Position numbers and translations under genes: made by a program. Positions 58,718 through 64,000 of a stretch of DNA of 64,000 nt are shown here, in pieces. The notes below the pieces were generated by a model that was not told the origin of the DNA, made no database searches, and saw only the letters and a list, made by a program, of their open reading frames with translations. The DNA comes from Galerina marginata (lineage: Eukaryota; Basidiomycota; Agaricomycetes; Agaricales; Galerinaceae): contig JAECYW010000007.1 of assembly GCA_023014335.1 (NCBI GenBank), forward strand, positions 1,116,001 to 1,180,000, in the 5' to 3' direction. Positions within the stretch are counted from its first letter, which is position 1, and each line of letters starts with the position of its first letter.

Positions 58718-60161
58718 ATGAATCGCTTCGGTAGACGCAGAAACGCAAACGACGCAAAGCTCGCTGGTAACCAATCAGGCGCCGGCCGAGCTTTAGGCGC
58801 TCCTTTTCGTTTCGGCGCTTGGGTGAGGCTTCATGGCTTCGACATTTTGACCATGGCCGTAATGGGTGCCATTGGTCTCGGGGTCTACTTCGCTGGTAAG
58901 CCGGAGCGATAGTCGGCTTTACAACCTCTAATTACTTACTCGCTCTCAGATCCTGCACCCAACCGAAGCTTCCCGATTTACTTTCAAGATGGTCAGGTCG
59001 TATATCCAGAATTCGCATACCCTCTACGGAAGGAGATTGTCCCCATTTGGGCCGCAGCCCTTATCGCATTTATCGTGCCCTTCTTTTTCTTCACTCTGTT
59101 CCAAGTTCGACGAAGAAGTCTTGATGACTGGCTAACCACAAATCTGGGGCTGCTGAAGAGTGAGTTGGGAGATTTTAACTGGCATAAAACATGGTTCTTA
59201 AATATTTCACTAGGTCTGATAACTGCCGCCGTTTTCCAAGTCTTCATCAAATGGTTGATTGGTGGCCTTCGACCCCACTTCTACGCAGTCTGCCAACCAA
59301 ATGTCCAGCCAGGCGCCCCGTCAGGGATCGGCTTTGCCAGCCTGATGTACGACCGATCGGTGTGCACTGGAGACCAGAAACAAATTAATGATTCGTTGGA
59401 ATCCATGCCCTCCGGCCACTCGACAGCAGCTTGGGCAGGACTGTTGTACCTTTCGCTATATTTCAATGCCCAACTCAAAGTTATGAGCGCGCATAACCCT
59501 GCCTATTGGAAAATGATACTCTTCTTTGCACCAATGCTCGGAGCATGTCTCATTTCTGGAGCGCTGACCATCGACGAATGTACGTATCATGCCTTAAATT
59601 CTTTTCTCGCAGTCAAATTAATGTGTGTTACTAGTTCACAACTGGTACGACGTCCTGGCTGGAGCCATTATCGGCATCTGCACTGCGCTCGTGGCCTTCC
59701 GCCAGACCTTCGCGTCTATTTTCGATTTCCGATTCAACCACCTACTCCTACCGCGCGCCTCATCCCTTTTCCACCGCCGCCCATTCCTGCCAACCGCTGG
59801 ACGAGGGCCCTTCTTTACTTACCAGCCCATGCCTGAGATGACTTCTTACGACCTCCCATTCACCCGTGAAGGCGGATGGGGTTACGGAGGTGGCGAGCAG
59901 TCCGTTGGCGCTCCCGGTGATGCCACCGCGCTCATGGGCAGTTCTGGCATTGGTGGCAGCGCAGGAGGACCAAATTCCGGCTTCGGTCTGAATGGAACTG
60001 GACACGGGCAGCCCTTCAATAATACCGGCATGACGAATGCGACAGAACCTGGATATACAAATGGTGGTGTTAACAATGCTGGCGGGGTCGGCCATACCGG
60101 TGGTGTCGGCCATAATCTTGGGCACACAAATAACCATCAAGGGGCGCAAAACATGGTGTAA
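58718..60161 (+). CDS. PAP2-superfamily lipid phosphatase, copy 2
   Basis: Start at 58718 (MNRFGRRRNANDAKLAGNQS) with a basic N terminus. Helices: FDILTMAVMGAIGLGVYFA, PIWAAALIAFIVPFFFFTLF and SLGLITAAVFQVFIK. Catalytic motif 1 is KWLIGGLRPHF, motif 2 is MPSGHSTAAW and motif 3 is FHNWYDVLAGAIIG (His nucleophile with Asp relay). In motif 3 FHNW is formed across the intron near 59580-59635. Further helices are MILFFAPMLGACLISGAL and GAIIGICTALVAF. The C-terminal 140 residues are Gly/Asn-rich and disordered (EGGWGYGGGEQSV, GGVGHTGGVGHN), stop 60161. The family dephosphorylates phosphatidate, lyso-phosphatidate or diacylglycerol pyrophosphate at membranes. Motifs differ from copy 1, so it is a separate paralogue and not a recent duplicate. 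Confidence 0.88.
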
Positions 60162-60683
60162 AGAGTGGATTTAAACTTCGCCTCTGACGATTAGTTCTTT
60201 ATCATACTATCCCCGATACCTAATATTTGCTCATTGTTATACGATCTTTCGCATCTATCAGCTATCGCATTTATGGTCATTTTCGATACCTTTTTGTAGC
60301 AGTACTCAAGTAATGACTTCTCCTTCTTGTCATTATATTCTCAAACCGTCTGAAAATCGAACTATAATAATTTAAGAAGGCGGCCGCGAATAGGCCCCAG
60401 CTATAAGACCTGACCAAATTGAGACGTCACAAAAGGTATCATAAAATAATCAAACAATGAGTGCCATGGGTATATGGATTGAGGGAATCTGCAGTCGCAT
60501 AGATAAAGGCAGGCTGGAACGGCGAAGCCCTCCCTTTCAGGCGTCCAGTCTGCTGGACTCGACTTCGCCATCGTCTCGTTGCGTCGCCTCCGGTGATTTC
60601 GAAATCAGGCGCTTCGGAGCGCCAGAGAAATGTGCGCAGATACACAGAAGTGAAGTTCGTCGACTTCAGCGCACAGGCAGGTC
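60162..60683. other. Intergenic region between converging PAP2 and PhoD-like genes
   Basis: No gene recognised. It holds both 3' UTRs. Confidence 0.5.
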
Positions 60684-63600
60684 CTACCATCCAGGAGGCG
60701 GCACAATCATGGGGTAACTACGGCGAAAGAAGGCATCAGCATCGCGAGTCGTGAAAGGACTGAACACGCAAACACACCCGGTCGTTACACCGCCGCCCTT
60801 TTCCCTTTCTACGCGAATGTCAAACGTGATCTCCCCATTCCTCTCGTCGAATTCGACGCGACACCAATTCCGCTTCCCCATGATGTACTTCTGCTTCCGC
60901 GGTTGCCCCGTAGGCTCTTTTGCGAATATTGGCACCTGGTGTGAGTGGAACAGAAGTCAGTGTGGAGTCTGTGGGAAGAGGAGCAGCACACTGCACGCAC
61001 CATTGTTTCATCTGTGTCCATTGTGTGTAATGTTTTGTGTACTTTCGTAGCTAGTGAAGACACCATCGTAATCACTCCGCCGGGTCTAGCGTGGAAAATA
61101 TATTAATCAATAGGAAGCTCGAGCCTATTCTTGTCCAGTAAGGACTCACGGTGGAGTATTTACGATCGCACCTTCATAATATCGTCAGTTACACCTGGAA
61201 AGGGAACCAGAGAAGAACAAACGCACTAGTAACCACATTAACCATATACCGGTGATCTGCCCGAGGCGCGACCTCTGGCCGGTTTTTCGTTTTCAGCGTT
61301 TTCAGCACTCCCACAGCGGCACAGTGCACATCTCCGGATAGGAACGTCACTCGTATACGCTTGACGAGCGCAAAATTTTGGAGTTGCTCAATCAACCAAT
61401 TGCGTTCCCTCTAAAATCCAGGCCAAGGTCAAATTCGTTCACATGCGCGGTCAAGGGCAAGAAAGACCAGACAAACCTTATGACTCCTCGCCGTCCAGTG
61501 ATCGTTCAAATCATCAAGCAACTCCGCCTCTGCGTTAAACTTGTTGACAAACCCGCTCAGCCCAAGGCTGCCGCTCTTTCCGAGCGCGACGAGCGGGTTG
61601 AACTTGCTGTCGAGAGCGGTCTCCAGGAACACCATGCGCGGGTACGCGATTGGGATGCCGAGCTGCACGATGAGATGCTCCACGCCTGCCGGCAGGCTGT
61701 TCAGACGGTCGAAGATGTGTCTGTACTGCCCTGGCGAGCAGACTTGGTCTTTCTTTCGTTCCGCTCTGAAAACGCGAGGTCAGCGGCGGCGAAGATGAAA
61801 TGCACGCGACGTACCGACAGTCCAGCATGAGCATGTAGACCTTGGGTCCAAGACGCGGCAGGAACGAATGCGACGGAAGGCGGACGTACGGCCCCATCTG
61901 GCCCACGACGAGCGACTGGAAGACATGTCGCCCTGGGGTGTCCTGCACGCCATCGATCCCGACTATTCGCGCCAAGCATAATTGAGAAAAAGGTCAAACA
62001 CAACTATGCATACGGATTCGCACCGTTGATGAAGCACTGGAAGAGCAGGAAAAAGAAATATCCTCGTGCGCCGATGCTAGAGATTCAATGTTTTGTGTGG
62101 TCCTGCGTCCACAGAAGAAAAGCACGCACTGTCGGAATACAGGTGCCATTTGTAGGTCATCGGGATCTAGAATCGACAAAGCAGAAATTAGAGACCGTTC
62201 ATCATAATTTCATGATACAGAATTTTTGATGACAACTGGACTTACAACTCCCAAATCCGTCAATCTACGGATGTGATGATCACGGCATCAGAGTCAAGCG
62301 AGTGCGAGCCAAGCCTTAGTTTGAAGGACGTACGATATCTGTTATGTAAATGAGCGCTTATTTCAAAATCAAGCCCCTGAACGCACATACCATGGTCATC
62401 ACACATGTTTACCATAGGTCTACGGTAAGATAGAGTTGGTTGAGCTGTCGAGCTCAACAGCCAACAGCGAGACTCACATTGAGCTATTCGCCCTGGCGAA
62501 TGCACCGGACCTAAAGGCTTGGCAATAGTGGTTGAAGAAGAACCTATCGATCGCCAGCTCTATTTCCTCCGATAGTTGAAAGGCTTTCTTTTCCTCTGGC
62601 TTGGACTTGGAGACCCATTCCTGCATTTCAGGTTCGCGCATTAAGCTGTATGACGCCAGTTGGATGAGCTAAGGCATAAAAGGAAGACTGAAAGTCTGGA
62701 CGCACACGTCACAATAAAGTTGGTCGCCGCCTCCAACGAGAGCGTGGAACGGCGTTTCCGAGTGCTTGGAAAGGAGGTCCATCCAGACGGGGTCATATCC
62801 AGATTTGAAGCCTGGTCCTCGGAAATCGTCCGGGTTGACACCAGCGGAGAAGCCGTTACACTGTGTCGGTGGTATTTGTGATGCGGTCAGGGGAGTTGTG
62901 GACATTAATTAACGAGGGAGCGGATGGGCGGTGCGAGATATGAAATTGAAATTGGCCAGACGGAATATGGGGATAAAAATAGAAAACACGCGTTGCGTAA
63001 GTCAAGCATGAAAATATGATGTAAGTAGTGGATGATACGAACGGAATGCGCAGCCCAACGCATATTTTGCGCTCGGCCTGGCACCCAGAATTCGAGCTGT
63101 TGACCGCGGTTGATAGAATACTTGATCGACATTTCGTGTTGTGCGAGCGGGACCTTGATGAGGAAGCGCCAGAACGTAAACGTACTGGCAAAGTATTGGT
63201 TGAGATGATGAACCGAGTAACTGAGGTAGATAAGCTTACCCTCCATTACCGCCGTACACCCATATCTCCTGACCCGGCACGCGTTCGCTACACAGATGGT
63301 CAGAGCCATGTTCCGAAACTCGATCACCGTTGGTGCCGTTCCGATATCCGTTAGAGTTGGCAGTGGTATTAGGTATTGGCATATTCGGATTAAATCCAAA
63401 GGAGCCCATCGTCGGCGAGACAGCCAGGAAAGTTGAATGAGGGTCTGCGGGATGCGGGCCGAGCTCGTACGACTTTGCACTGTGAAGCTGGGACAGCCCG
63501 CTTGGACGCCCGTGGTCGGCGAAACTGTCTCCGTTCATTTCGGTAGGACTGGATGAGAATTGGCTGCTGGTCGGAGTGGGGTTCGGGAAGGGTGGGTTAG

Positions 63601-64000
63601 CGGTGTTGGACATGGAAAGGGAGGTCTGGCGGTGGTGGCGTGGAGGGACGGGCTGCTCTGGGTCCCAGGTGTAGGTAAGCGTCGGGTGTGGTTCGTAGAT
63701 AGAACCACTGTCGGCAGCTATAGACATGAGAGATGTCGATCGGCATGAGAGGTGGATGAGAGTTAGGAAAAAGGTGGGCACTGACTGATGACAAGGGCAG
63801 CACCGTGCCATATTCCGTGCTCATCTGTTGTGTCATATCTGTGGGTGTGGTGTGGGTACGAGACCTGGAACAAAAATAGGACACAGAAGCGTACTTTAAG
63901 AGAGGTCCACACATGAACTATATCCGAAAGCCATTAAGCTTTACAACTCAATTGGTAGGACAAGGTTGGACGGCCATACCTGGAGGTGTGGGTCCATACG
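60684..64000 (-). CDS. PhoD-like metallophosphatase (5' end outside window)
   Basis: The gene runs right to left and enters from beyond 64000. Visible N-terminal exons carry CGPLLKYASV, IAADSGSIYEPHPTLTYTWD and a Ser/Asn-rich insert. The metallophosphatase body follows: GTFTFWRFLIKVPL (over an intron at 63238), RGQQLEFWVPGRAQNMRWAA, NGFSAGVNPDDFRGPGFKSG, PVWMDLLSKHSETPFHALVG, GGDQLYCD (metal-binding Asp), MCDDH, DTPGRHVFQSLVVGQMGPYV, VEHLIVQLGIPIAYPRMVFL, GLSGFVNKFNAEAELLDDLN, FLSGDVHCAAVGVLKTLKTK (metal-ligand His) and YMVNVVTSAF. The final exons give KRNWCRVEFDERNGEITFDI and, by splicing, TTGYPMIVPPPGW with the stop at 60684. About ten introns. The family includes phosphodiesterase/phosphatase enzymes of uncharacterised substrate in fungi. 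Confidence 0.87.

Noticed and set aside
60439..60690. Minus-strand ORF beyond the PhoD-like gene
   Set aside because: The family-typical C terminus (YPMIVPPPGW) ends at 60684 after splicing; the downstream ORF has no support.

Overview
This window is nuclear DNA from a filamentous basidiomycete, most likely a mushroom-forming agaricomycete. The genes are compact and mostly broken by introns of about 48-60 bases with GT(A/G)NGT donors and CAG/TAG acceptors. Intergenic gaps are short and divergent gene pairs are common. Mushroom-type genes are present: a retaining trehalose phosphorylase, a GH79 glucuronidase, and a secreted double-psi beta-barrel protein with a polyproline tail. There is no prokaryotic organisation, CRISPR array or rRNA, and I recognised no tRNA.

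Layout. 0-4 kb: the end of a CHAT-domain gene, then the polyproline secreted protein. 4-13.3 kb: an accessory region. Two half-genes on the minus strand (4063-4841 and 12872-13233) look like the two ends of one conserved gene. They are separated by an 8.0-kb segment (4844-12869) bounded by 110-bp terminal inverted repeats, with TA at the edges. The segment holds one unrecognised multi-exon gene, a long inverted-repeat family and a hairpin-bearing tandem repeat. 13.6-32.7 kb: housekeeping genes (RCC1-like mitochondrial protein, small membrane protein, pyrroline-5-carboxylate reductase, proteasome ATPase Rpt3, cap-binding protein CBP20, RRM protein, snRNP27, eIF1, Fyv7-like, PP4 regulatory subunit 2, PAP2 phosphatase, SDR, multi-pass membrane protein). 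32.7-35.1 kb: poorly coding. 35.1-53.4 kb: TFIIB/Brf1-like factor, trehalose phosphorylase, a disordered protein, Pol5/MYBBP1A, MSH3, ATP12 and a small disordered protein. 53.4-58.7 kb: a gene-poor stretch containing the GH79 gene and a 576-bp MITE with perfect 26-bp inverted repeats and TA target duplication. 58.7-64 kb: a second PAP2 phosphatase converging on a PhoD-like metallophosphatase that runs off the right edge.

The core genes cover RNA handling (CBP20, snRNP27, RRM), translation and ribosome biogenesis (eIF1, Fyv7, Pol5), Pol III-type transcription, protein turnover, DNA repair, mitochondrial assembly (ATP12, RCC1-like) and lipid/phosphate metabolism. They do not form a metabolic cluster. 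The most unusual feature is the 8-kb inverted-repeat element and the gene it appears to have split.

All exon boundaries were read by eye from splice consensus and family knowledge. Coordinates given for multi-exon genes span start to stop codon including introns.
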